A stretch of 64,000 nt of DNA from UBA3700 sp963592135 (GTDB lineage Bacteria; Bacillota; Clostridia; Christensenellales; UBA3700), in NCBI GenBank assembly GCA_963592135.1, contig CAVAVP010000035.1:9259-73258 (forward strand), written 5' to 3'. The translations under genes and the position numbers were made by a program. Position 1 is the stretch's first letter, and the number at the start of each line of letters is the position of its first letter. A model generated the notes under the pieces. The model did no database searches, was not told the DNA's origin, and saw only the letters and a list, made by a program, of their open reading frames with translations. Positions 8,207 to 15,735 of this stretch are shown piece by piece.

Positions 8207-9823
8207 TTAGTATTTAGTGTGTTCCCATTTTCTTGCTAAATCATTAATTTGATTTGCAAATTTTTCTTTTTCTTTATTTGGAATGTTTTCGCTATTTAAA
8301 ACAATATTTTGTAAATACTTTAAAGATTCTGTTAACTTTTTAAATGTGTTATCTGATAGTGAAGGCTTAGAAGCTTTTACTTTTCTAACTCTAAGTACTT
8401 TTTCTTTGGATAAAGTATTTGTTTCTAAATCATATTCTTCTCCAAAATATGGCAATGTTGTTTTATAGCCAAGTTCATTTTCTATCTTTGCAGAAAGCAT
8501 TTCCATTGCACGCTCTTGACCATGAACAATAAATATATTCTTTGGTGGAGTTTCAATGTTTTTAATCCATTTTATTAATTGTGTTCTGTCTGCGTGTGCA
8601 GAGGAATTTTCAAGAGTCATAATTCTTGCATTTACAGCAATTTCTTCATTATATAATGTAATTTTTCTTGCTCCTGACATTATTGCAAATCCTAGTGTTC
8701 CTGTTACTTGATAGCCAACAAATAGAATAGTACAATTTTCTTTCCATAGGTTGTGTTTTAAATGGTGTCTTATACGTCCAGCTTCACACATTCCTGATGC
8801 GGAAATAATAACACAAGGCTCAGTTTCCTCGTTTATTAATTTACTATCGTCGCTCGTGATTGAAAGAACTAAATCAGGAAAAGATATAGGGTTAATGCCT
8901 TTTTGAACTAAAGCATATGCCTCATCATCATAATACGGTTTTCTAAGTTCTTCAAAAATATTAGTCGCTTCAATTGCAAGTGGACTATCTAAAAATACTT
9001 TAAAGTGAGGATATTGCTTTACAAGATTTTGTTCTTTTATTTGTCTTATAAAGTATAAAAGTTCTTGTGTTCTGCCAACGGCAAAAGAAGGAATTACTAC
9101 ATTGCCACCTACTGCAAATGTTTCTCTAAAGACATTTGCTAGTGTTGCAACAGGGTCGATTTTGGCTTCATGATCTCTGTCGCCATATGTTGATTCGACA
9201 ACAAGATAGTCGGCTTTTTTAATAACTGAAGGATCGTTTATAATAGGCTTACCATCATTTCCAATATCTCCAGAAAATACAATAGTTTTAGTTTCGCCGT
9301 TTTCCACATATTGTATCTCAATATGAGCGGAACCTATAATGTGACCAGCATCATAAAATGTTACCTTTATATTGCCATTATTGCCTAGGTAAAAAGGTTT
9401 TTCGTATTCGTGGCCTACAAAGTATTCCATTACGTTTTCTGCATCTTCAATAGTGTATAAAGGTTCAGATAATTCTTCATTATTTCTTTGCGCCTTTCTA
9501 TTTTTTGTTTCAGTTTCCATTTCTTGGATATGAGCCGCATCTTTAAGCATTATAGAACAAAGTTTTTGTGTTGCAGTTGTTGTGTGAATTTCCCCTTTAA
9601 AACCATTAGCACCAAGAAGAGGAAGCAACCCTGAGTGGTCAATGTGGGCATGGGTAAGTAAAACATAGTCTATATCTGGTGGAAAAAAGGATAGAGTTTG
9701 TTTTTCAAATAAATCAGGACCTTGCGACATTCCGCAATCTATAAGTATCTTTTTACCTAGTCCTTCAAGTAAAAAGCAACTTCCTGTTACTTGTCTCGCT
9801 GCACCTAAAAAAGATAATTTCAT
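8207..9823 (-). CDS. Beta-CASP metallo-beta-lactamase ribonuclease
   Basis: A 538-residue MBL-fold RNA-processing nuclease of the beta-CASP group (YsrA/CPSF73-like bacterial branch). The metal-binding motif THAHIDHSGLLP is near residue 60, a further His occurs in DAGHIIGSAHIEI, then SGDIGND, the ESTYGDRDH segment, the beta-CASP cap with SASGMCEAGRIRHH, and a C-terminal SSAHADRTQL and VHGQE. The substrate is probably RNA, by family. The start MKLSFLG at 9823 is preferred over an in-frame upstream ATG at 9865 because AGGAGG sits 7 nt before it. The last 60 residues are lysine rich and variable. Confidence 0.92.
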   Translation of the reverse strand: MKLSFLGAARQVTGSCFLLEGLGKKILIDCGMSQGPDLFEKQTLSFFPPDIDYVLLTHAHIDHSGLLPLLGANGFKGEIHTTTATQKLCSIMLKDAAHIQEMETETKNRKAQRNNEELSEPLYTIEDAENVMEYFVGHEYEKPFYLGNNGNIKVTFYDAGHIIGSAHIEIQYVENGETKTIVFSGDIGNDGKPIINDPSVIKKADYLVVESTYGDRDHEAKIDPVATLANVFRETFAVGGNVVIPSFAVGRTQELLYFIRQIKEQNLVKQYPHFKVFLDSPLAIEATNIFEELRKPYYDDEAYALVQKGINPISFPDLVLSITSDDSKLINEETEPCVIISASGMCEAGRIRHHLKHNLWKENCTILFVGYQVTGTLGFAIMSGARKITLYNEEIAVNARIMTLENSSAHADRTQLIKWIKNIETPPKNIFIVHGQERAMEMLSAKIENELGYKTTLPYFGEEYDLETNTLSKEKVLRVRKVKASKPSLSDNTFKKLTESLKYLQNIVLNSENIPNKEKEKFANQINDLARKWEHTKY

Positions 9824-9929
9824 TAAAGCCTCCTTGCTTAATTCTCCATTATTATAATAACACAATTGTCAATTAAAATGAGCGAGTTTCTTAATTTAAA
9901 TAAAATTTTATAAAAGTGGCAAGTTAACT

Positions 9930-9958
9930 TTGCTTTATTTAAGAGGATATAGTATTAT
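9930..9958 (+). promoter_or_regulatory. Promoter of transketolase
   Basis: TTGCTT (9930-9935) and TATTAT (9953-9958) with a 17-bp spacer lie 25 nt before the ATG, which is preceded by GGAGG. Confidence 0.55.
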
Positions 9959-9982
9959 TTTAAGTGTACGCGGAGGTACCTA

Positions 9983-11962
9983 ATGAGCAATCTACAAGAT
10001 GTAATTAAAACAATTCGTGTTCTTTCAGCAGATGAAATAGAAAAAGCAAATTCTGGCCATCCAGGAACCCCTTTAGGAGTAGCACCACTTGTGGCAGAAT
10101 TGTTTACTGAAGAATTAAATGTTAGTCCAAAAAATCCAAAATTTTTTAATAGAGATAGATTTATTTTAAGTGCAGGACATGCTTCTTCAATGTTATATGC
10201 CGTATTGCATTTATGCGGATTTGATGTAACAAAAGAGGACTTAGCTAATTTTAGACAATTAGGATCAAGAACACCAGGACATCCTGAGATTAATGTAACA
10301 GCAGGAGTTGATTGTTCAACTGGACCGTTAGGCGCTGGTATTTCAAATGCAGTAGGTTTTGCTGTTGCAGAGAAAATTTTAGCAGCAAAATTTAATAAAC
10401 CAGGTCTTAGTTTAGTAGATCATTATACATATGCTTTATGTGGCGATGGATGTATGATGGAAGGTATAGAAAATGAGGCTGCATCACTTGCAGGTACTTG
10501 GAAATTAGGTAAATTAATATTATTTTATGATTCAAATAGAATAACAATAGAAGGAAGTACTGATATAGCATTTACCGAAGATGTTGCCAAAAGACATGAA
10601 GCACTTGGTTGGCAAGTTATAAAGGTTGGAAGCGTTGATGATTTGGATTCTATTAGAAAGGCCATAAAAGAAGCAAAGAAAGAGACTAATAAACCTTCGT
10701 TAATTATAGTAGAGTCTCATATTGGTTTTGGTTCACCAAAAGTAGATAGTGCGGCATCTCATGGAGCCCCACTAGGAGCAGACGCAATGAAGGAATTTAA
10801 GAAAAATATGGATTGGGCATTGGATCCATTTGAAATTCCTGAATCAGTAAAAGATTTAGCTTCATTTATGATAAACAAAGGTGAAAAACTAGAAGAAGAA
10901 TGGAATAAGTTAAATAAAGAATATAAAGAAAAATATCCAGAAGAATATGAAGAGTTTATTTCATGGATTGAAAAGAAAAATGTAGAAGCAGCATTAAAAG
11001 ATTCAAGCCTATTTAATGTTAATAAAGATGCTAAAGCATCAAGAAATTATTGTGGAGAAACATTAGCGACACTAGATAAGTTAATTCCAAATATTGCAAT
11101 AGGTTCTGCTGATTTAGGCCCATCAAATTGTACAGTTATAAAGGGGAAAGAGTTCTTCTCTTCAGAAAATCCTACAGGAACAGAATTCCATTTTGGCGTT
11201 AGAGAACATGCTATGGGTGGTATTTGTAATGGTATGGCACTACATGGTGGATTGGTTCCGATGTGTGCTACATTCTTTGTTTTCTCAGATTATATGAAAT
11301 ATTCAATAAGAATGAGTGCAATGATGAAACTTCCAGTAACCTATATATTCTCACACGACTCAATAGCAGTAGGAGAAGATGGACCTACACATCAACCTAT
11401 TGAACAATTAGCAGCAATAAGATCGATTCCAGATATTGATGTATATAGACCAAGTGATGCTCTAGAGGTTGCTGTAGCATTTACTCACGCATTAAAGAAA
11501 GAAGGTCCAACTGCAATTATAACATCACGTCAAAAATTAATTGCGCATAATATGTCAACAAAAGAAGGTGCCGAGAAAGGTGGATATGTTTTGAGTAATG
11601 GGTATAAAGAGGTTCCAGATGTTATACTAATTTCTTCAGGATCTGAGGTTGGAACATGTGTTCAAGCACAAGAAGTATTGAAAAATAAAGGAATTTCTGC
11701 AAGAGTAGTGTCTATGCCTTGTATGGAAGTTTTTGATAGACAAGATAAAGAATATAGAGAGAGTGTTCTTCCAAAGTCAATTAGAGCAAGAGTTGCAGTT
11801 GAAGCTGCATCTAGTATGCCTTGGGGTAAATATGTAGGCCTAGATGGCGCTTATGTATGTAAAGATACATTTGGAACATCGGCTCCATTTGCTAAACTTT
11901 TTGATTATTATGGATTTACCGCTGAAAACATTGCAAATGTTGCAGAAAACTTAATTAAATAG
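9983..11962 (+). CDS. tkt: Transketolase
   Basis: This thiamine-diphosphate enzyme moves two-carbon ketol units between pentose-phosphate sugars. At 659 residues it has the full three-domain length. Visible features are ANSGHPGTPLGVAPL at the start, the ThDP-binding GDGCMMEGIENEAASLAG stretch near residue 155, the pyrimidine domain with FHFGVREHAMGGICNGMALHG and FFVFSDY, THDSI-like SHDSIAVGEDGPTHQP, and the C-terminal domain ending at AENLIK. It is transcribed alone, with its own promoter and terminator. No companion pentose-phosphate gene is adjacent. Confidence 0.97.
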   Translation: MSNLQDVIKTIRVLSADEIEKANSGHPGTPLGVAPLVAELFTEELNVSPKNPKFFNRDRFILSAGHASSMLYAVLHLCGFDVTKEDLANFRQLGSRTPGHPEINVTAGVDCSTGPLGAGISNAVGFAVAEKILAAKFNKPGLSLVDHYTYALCGDGCMMEGIENEAASLAGTWKLGKLILFYDSNRITIEGSTDIAFTEDVAKRHEALGWQVIKVGSVDDLDSIRKAIKEAKKETNKPSLIIVESHIGFGSPKVDSAASHGAPLGADAMKEFKKNMDWALDPFEIPESVKDLASFMINKGEKLEEEWNKLNKEYKEKYPEEYEEFISWIEKKNVEAALKDSSLFNVNKDAKASRNYCGETLATLDKLIPNIAIGSADLGPSNCTVIKGKEFFSSENPTGTEFHFGVREHAMGGICNGMALHGGLVPMCATFFVFSDYMKYSIRMSAMMKLPVTYIFSHDSIAVGEDGPTHQPIEQLAAIRSIPDIDVYRPSDALEVAVAFTHALKKEGPTAIITSRQKLIAHNMSTKEGAEKGGYVLSNGYKEVPDVILISSGSEVGTCVQAQEVLKNKGISARVVSMPCMEVFDRQDKEYRESVLPKSIRARVAVEAASSMPWGKYVGLDGAYVCKDTFGTSAPFAKLFDYYGFTAENIANVAENLIK

Positions 11963-11981
11963 AAAAAAGAAAAGTATAAAA

Positions 11982-12012
11982 AAATTGGAAGCAGTTTATG
12001 CTTCCAATTTTT
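11982..12012 (+). terminator. Bidirectional terminator between tkt and dut
   Basis: The stem AAATTGGAAGC/GCTTCCAATTT with loop AGTTTAT has T on the 3' side and A on the 5' side. It can end both the transketolase transcript and the convergent dUTPase transcript. Confidence 0.85.
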
Positions 12013-12026
12013 ATTTTAAAGATAAA

Positions 12027-12533
12027 TTATTTACTAGTTGAACCAAAACCGCCATCACGAATGCCAGTTGTATCATCATCATAGGTTATTCCGTATTCAA
12101 CAAAAATACCTTGTATTAATCCTTGTCCTTGAGGAACAGATAAAACCTTATTTTCATTAGAATCATTTGTGATTTTAGTAAATATGTGACCTTCGTTAGA
12201 AGAATTGTAATAATCTCCATCAATAATACCAACAGTGTTGTTTAACTGCATTCTAAATTTGAATCCAAGGCCAGATCTTGGGTAACATTTTAAAACCCAA
12301 CCTGAGTCAATTTTAACTCTAATTCCAGTTGGAACCTTTATAGTTTCGCCCGGATTTAATTTTATGTCTAAAGGCGCAAAGAAATCATAACCCGCAGAGT
12401 CTACTGTTGCACGTTTTGGTAACTTAATTGAATCGTAAATCTCTTGAATGTTTTGAGTAGGTCCAAAAGTATCTTCCCAATCCTTTTTAAATTGTTCAAA
12501 AGAAACTTTATAAAATTGTCCAACTTTTTTCAT
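12027..12533 (-). CDS. dut: dUTP diphosphatase (trimeric dUTPase family)
   Basis: This enzyme hydrolyses dUTP to dUMP, limiting uracil in DNA and feeding thymidylate synthesis. All five family motifs can be followed: AGYDFFAP (1), PRSGLGF (2), NTVGIIDGDYYN (3), PQGQGLIQGIF (4) and RDGGFGSTS at the C-terminus (5). The length of 168 residues is above the bacterial norm of about 150 because of a 35-residue N-terminal extension (FKKDWEDTFGP) and an insertion before motif 4, resembling the longer clostridial and phage forms. It is monocistronic. No neighbouring phage genes support a phage origin. Confidence 0.92.
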   Translation of the reverse strand: MKKVGQFYKVSFEQFKKDWEDTFGPTQNIQEIYDSIKLPKRATVDSAGYDFFAPLDIKLNPGETIKVPTGIRVKIDSGWVLKCYPRSGLGFKFRMQLNNTVGIIDGDYYNSSNEGHIFTKITNDSNENKVLSVPQGQGLIQGIFVEYGITYDDDTTGIRDGGFGSTSK

Positions 12534-12662
12534 AAAAACCTCACTTTTTTATTATTTATACTATAAAAAATCTTATTCGATATTAAGAAAAAAAGCAATA
12601 AAAATAAAAAACGAAATAAAAACCAAAAATAGAAAGTATATTTTGAATAATTGCTGAAATAA

Positions 12663-12691
12663 TTGAGAATATAAATTATAATAGGTATATA
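12663..12691 (+). promoter_or_regulatory. Possible promoter of the GH27 gene
   Basis: TTGAGA (12663-12668) and TATATA (12686-12691) have a 17-bp spacer. The ATG at 12705 follows AAGAGG, giving a very short leader. Confidence 0.4.
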
Positions 12692-12704
12692 TAAGAGGTA
12701 AATT

Positions 12705-14315
12705 ATGAAGAGAAATGGAATGTGCCCAATATGTTATATTAAACAATTTTTAGGGTTTAAAAAAAGAATTTCTAAATTAGAAATAAAAGAAGATTATAGA
12801 AATGATATTTGTCCAACACCTCCGATGGGATGGTCATCTTGGAATACATTTAGAAATGAGATTAGTGAAGATTTAATGTTAGAAACCGGCAAGGCTATGA
12901 TAGATAAGGGGCTTGTTGATGCGGGATATAAATATTTAAATTTAGATGATTGTTGGCACTCGTCTTTAAGAGACGAAGATGGAAGGTTACAAGGGGATTT
13001 AGTAAGATTTAAAAATGGGATTCCTTATCTTGTAGAGAAACTAAATGAAATGGGATTAAAAGTAGGTATATATTCTTCAAACGGAGTTTATACTTGTGAA
13101 GATTTGCCTGCTTCTTTAGGCCATGAATGGATAGATGCCCAAACTTTTGCTGATTGGGGAATAGAATATTTTAAATATGATTATTGTCATCATTCAGTAA
13201 AAACAAAATATGCCCCACTTATTCAAAGCATAGACATTTTAAAAGATGAATATTCACAAAAAATAGAATGTATTTCAGCTAAGTTAGAAGGACTTGCAAA
13301 ATTTATGATAGACAATAAGTCAGAGTGCAAAAAACATATTGCAGGATTAGATGCTGGTTTAGGTTCTGCTATGTTTGATAATGTATATGCACCTAATGAC
13401 GGAGAGTATATTTTAACAATAAAAATAAGAAAAAAGGGAAATTATGAAAAATTCTTACAAGTAGAAGTTAATGAAAACGATTTTTATTTTATAGATTTTC
13501 CACCACAAAAGCCATTTAATAATACGGCAAGATTCCAACAAAAAATAAAATTAAAAAAAGGAATTAATACGATTAAACTTTCAAATCCTATAGCAAATAG
13601 AGCAGATGGGGCTTTTTATCAATACTATAATATGGGCCAAATGTTAAAGAAGGCAACAATAAATAAAAAACCTATAGTTTACTCTATATGTGAATGGGGC
13701 TTTAATAATCCTTGTGAGTGGGGATCAAAAGCTGGAAATTTATGGAGAACAACTCCAGATATAAGACCTATATGGCTATGGATTAAAATTTTATACGATA
13801 GAACAGTTATAAGATATAAATATGCATCAAAAGGTTCATATAATGATCCAGATATGCTAGAGGTTGGGAATGGTAAACTTTCTTTAAATCAAAATAGAGC
13901 ACATTTTTCTTTATGGTGTATGATGAATGCTCCCTTAATTTTAGGAAATGATTTAAGAAAGATGCCACAAAGTGTATTAGATATAGTTACAAATAAAGAT
14001 TTAATAGCAATAAATCAAGATCCTTTAGGAAAACCATGCAAGAGAATTCATAGAGGATTTGTCGATGTGCTTGCAAAGCCTTTAAGTGATGGAACAACCG
14101 CTATATGTTTCTTTAATAGAGGGGGTATTTCTAAGAAAAAAACGATACAACTTGACGAATTAGCAAAAGACTTATATATAGAGTTTAAATTGGCACCAAA
14201 GTATGAAATAAAAGAACTATGGAGTGGAGAAACGGACACTATAGTTAATACCCTATCTTGCTCGCTTGCAGGCAATAGCGTAAAAGTATATATAGTAAAG
14301 GGTTGCGAAAAATAA
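12705..14315 (+). CDS. Glycoside hydrolase family 27, probable alpha-galactosidase, with inserted beta-sandwich
   Basis: A 536-residue GH27 enzyme that should remove terminal alpha-galactose. The barrel begins TPPMGWSSWNTF (38-49), with LNLDDCW (79-84), the nucleophile Asp159 in FKYDYCHH, SICEWGFNNPCEWG, the likely acid/base Asp in LWRTTPDI, and NDPDMLEVGNG. Residues about 178-310 interrupt the barrel and look like a carbohydrate-binding beta-sandwich of the CBM6/35 type (YAPNDGEYILTIKI, LKKGINTIKLSN). The C-terminus is the usual beta domain. There is no signal peptide, so the enzyme is probably cytosolic and acts on imported oligosaccharides. An alternative substrate such as beta-L-arabinopyranoside or isomaltose is possible in this family. 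Confidence 0.88.
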   Translation: MKRNGMCPICYIKQFLGFKKRISKLEIKEDYRNDICPTPPMGWSSWNTFRNEISEDLMLETGKAMIDKGLVDAGYKYLNLDDCWHSSLRDEDGRLQGDLVRFKNGIPYLVEKLNEMGLKVGIYSSNGVYTCEDLPASLGHEWIDAQTFADWGIEYFKYDYCHHSVKTKYAPLIQSIDILKDEYSQKIECISAKLEGLAKFMIDNKSECKKHIAGLDAGLGSAMFDNVYAPNDGEYILTIKIRKKGNYEKFLQVEVNENDFYFIDFPPQKPFNNTARFQQKIKLKKGINTIKLSNPIANRADGAFYQYYNMGQMLKKATINKKPIVYSICEWGFNNPCEWGSKAGNLWRTTPDIRPIWLWIKILYDRTVIRYKYASKGSYNDPDMLEVGNGKLSLNQNRAHFSLWCMMNAPLILGNDLRKMPQSVLDIVTNKDLIAINQDPLGKPCKRIHRGFVDVLAKPLSDGTTAICFFNRGGISKKKTIQLDELAKDLYIEFKLAPKYEIKELWSGETDTIVNTLSCSLAGNSVKVYIVKGCEK

Positions 14316-14332
14316 AAAGTTGTTGGTATAAT
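14303..14332 (+). promoter_or_regulatory. Promoter of the DUF4430/ECF leader
   Basis: TATAAT at 14327-14332 with an extended TGG in front, and a TTGCGA -35 box at 14303-14308 (18-bp spacer). It overlaps the end of the GH27 gene and begins a leader of about 225 nt. Confidence 0.6.
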
Positions 14333-14339
14333 AACTTGA

Positions 14340-14535
14340 ACAATTATATAGAGATTAAGAGGTTGTCAGTAGAGTGTGAAGTATTAAGGGTTTTAGCCCC
14401 TTGCGACCAATTAAAAGATTCAGTGTAGCTAACTATGCTTTTTCTCTTGTTATTTCCCCTTAATCAATTTCTTTTTTGGGGATGATTAATAGAATTAAGA
14501 GCCATTTTCCTTAAAAAAGAAGATGGCTATTTTAA
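14340..14535 (+). ncRNA. Structured 5' leader, candidate riboswitch of unknown ligand
   Basis: About 200 nt without a reading frame lie between a strong promoter and the lipoprotein gene. Visible pairings: GGTTG (14361-14365) with CGACC (14404-14408) enclosing an AAGGG/CCCTT hairpin; AAGAG (14357-14361) with CTCTT (14444-14448); GATTAAG (14353-14359) with CTTAATC (14459-14465). The latter strand can instead pair with TGATTAA (14483-14489). A terminator-like hairpin AGCCATTTTC/GAAGATGGCT (14500-14528) follows, with a weak ATTTTAATT tail just before the ribosome site. Alternative pairing plus a terminal hairpin suggests cis-regulation. I could not match it to cobalamin, TPP, preQ1 or other classes I know. 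Confidence 0.55.
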
Positions 14536-14565
14536 TTGGAAAAGAAAAAAGGAGAAAAAGGAAAG

Positions 14566-15045
14566 ATGAAGAAATTTTCAAAAATTTTAGTAATTACACT
14601 TTTAGTAATTATGCTTGTTACATGCTTCTTTGCATGTAATGAAAACAAAGAAGAATTAACAAATTCTGTAACAATAGTTTTATCAGACCCAGTAAATAAT
14701 GCTGGTATAAAGGAATATGTAATAGATCTTGATGATTCTAATTTAACAACAAGTAATAAAGTTTGTGATTTATTAGATTATGTAAAATCTTTAAGCAGTG
14801 ACAATAAAAATCACATAGACTATACGGCAACAGGTGGATATATGACAACTATTGGCAACTTAGTTCCTGGTGATAGATCTTATGTTGCATTATATACATC
14901 TATTGAAAAGGATAAGGATGTTTCAGAATATGCAATGCCAAGTAAAACTTATAATAACATAACAGTTTATTATTCAGGTTTTGGTATAAATGATATGTCA
15001 CTTGAATCGGGTGCAGTATATTATTTTGAATTAACAACTTGGTAA
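14566..15045 (+). CDS. DUF4430 domain lipoprotein
   Basis: A predicted surface lipoprotein of about 159 residues. The start ATG at 14566 is chosen over an in-frame upstream TTG (14536) because GGAG and AAGGAAAG precede it and the signal peptide then begins MKKFSKILVI. The lipidated Cys follows VTCFFAC. The remainder is one DUF4430 domain (TSNKVCDLLDYV, GYMTTIGNLVPG, YYFELTTW), the fold shared with the C-terminal part of transcobalamin-like binding proteins. Together with the ECF S component that abuts it, it is probably the capture subunit of a vitamin-type importer. The ligand is unknown. Confidence 0.85.
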   Translation: MKKFSKILVITLLVIMLVTCFFACNENKEELTNSVTIVLSDPVNNAGIKEYVIDLDDSNLTTSNKVCDLLDYVKSLSSDNKNHIDYTATGGYMTTIGNLVPGDRSYVALYTSIEKDKDVSEYAMPSKTYNNITVYYSGFGINDMSLESGAVYYFELTTW

Positions 15046-15651
15046 TTGATTAAAACCCGCGCAAAACAAGTAGCACTAATTGCCATAATGGCAGCCTTAA
15101 TAGAGGGAGGGAAATGGGCTCTTATGTCCCTTCCAAATATTGAGGTTGTCTCGCTGTTTTGCGCATCTTTTGGATATGCGTTTGGCCCACTTGGAATTAT
15201 AGCTACATATATATTTGTAACAATTGAAGTTTTTGAATGGGGCTTTAATACATGGGTAATTTCTTATTATATATATTGGCCTTTGATTGCGGTTATATTT
15301 TCAATTCTAGGACGATTTAACAACAATAAGAGAATAATATCTACAATTATAATATGTCTATTAACAGCATTTTTTGGAGTGTTAACAAGTGCTGTCGATA
15401 CAGGAATTTTTACAGGCACAATAACATGGGAGAGATTTTCTATTATGTATGTAAGAGGAATTTGGTTCTATGTTGTTCAATTTACATGCAATTTACTTTT
15501 ATTTTTAACAGTTTATAAACCATTAACAGATTTTCTTGTTAAAAAAATTAAGCCTAAATTTTACTATACGAAAGATAAACTTTCAAAACAGGAAGTACTT
15601 GAGAGGTTTTCTGAGGATGGTTCAACTGAAATTACAGACAATAATCAATAA
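15046..15651 (+). CDS. ECF transporter S component, unknown substrate
   Basis: An integral membrane protein of 201 residues with about five or six hydrophobic segments. The N-terminus KTRAKQVALIAIMAALIEGGKWAL resembles S components, and the pattern SYYIYWPLIAV and RGIWFYVVQFTCNLLLF is typical of the membrane core. Translation apparently starts at a TTG that directly follows the TAA of the DUF4430 gene, with no separate ribosome site, so it should be translationally coupled. The energising module EcfA/EcfT is not in the window and would be shared. The pairing with DUF4430 is most often seen with cobalamin-type systems, but this is inference. Confidence 0.8.
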   Translation: MIKTRAKQVALIAIMAALIEGGKWALMSLPNIEVVSLFCASFGYAFGPLGIIATYIFVTIEVFEWGFNTWVISYYIYWPLIAVIFSILGRFNNNKRIISTIIICLLTAFFGVLTSAVDTGIFTGTITWERFSIMYVRGIWFYVVQFTCNLLLFLTVYKPLTDFLVKKIKPKFYYTKDKLSKQEVLERFSEDGSTEITDNNQ

Positions 15652-15735
15652 TTTTTTACCTCTTGCAATGAAATATGTTGATAATGTATTATATTACTAT
15701 ATAAATAAAATAAAAATATATATGGAGTAAGAATT

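Noticed and set aside
12027..12533. Prophage remnant suggested by the long dUTPase
   Set aside because: No other phage gene, integrase or attachment site is nearby and both flanks are housekeeping genes.
14340..14535. Cobalamin riboswitch
   Set aside because: The DUF4430/ECF pair made this the first guess, but the conserved B12-box and GCCACTG-type core are absent.
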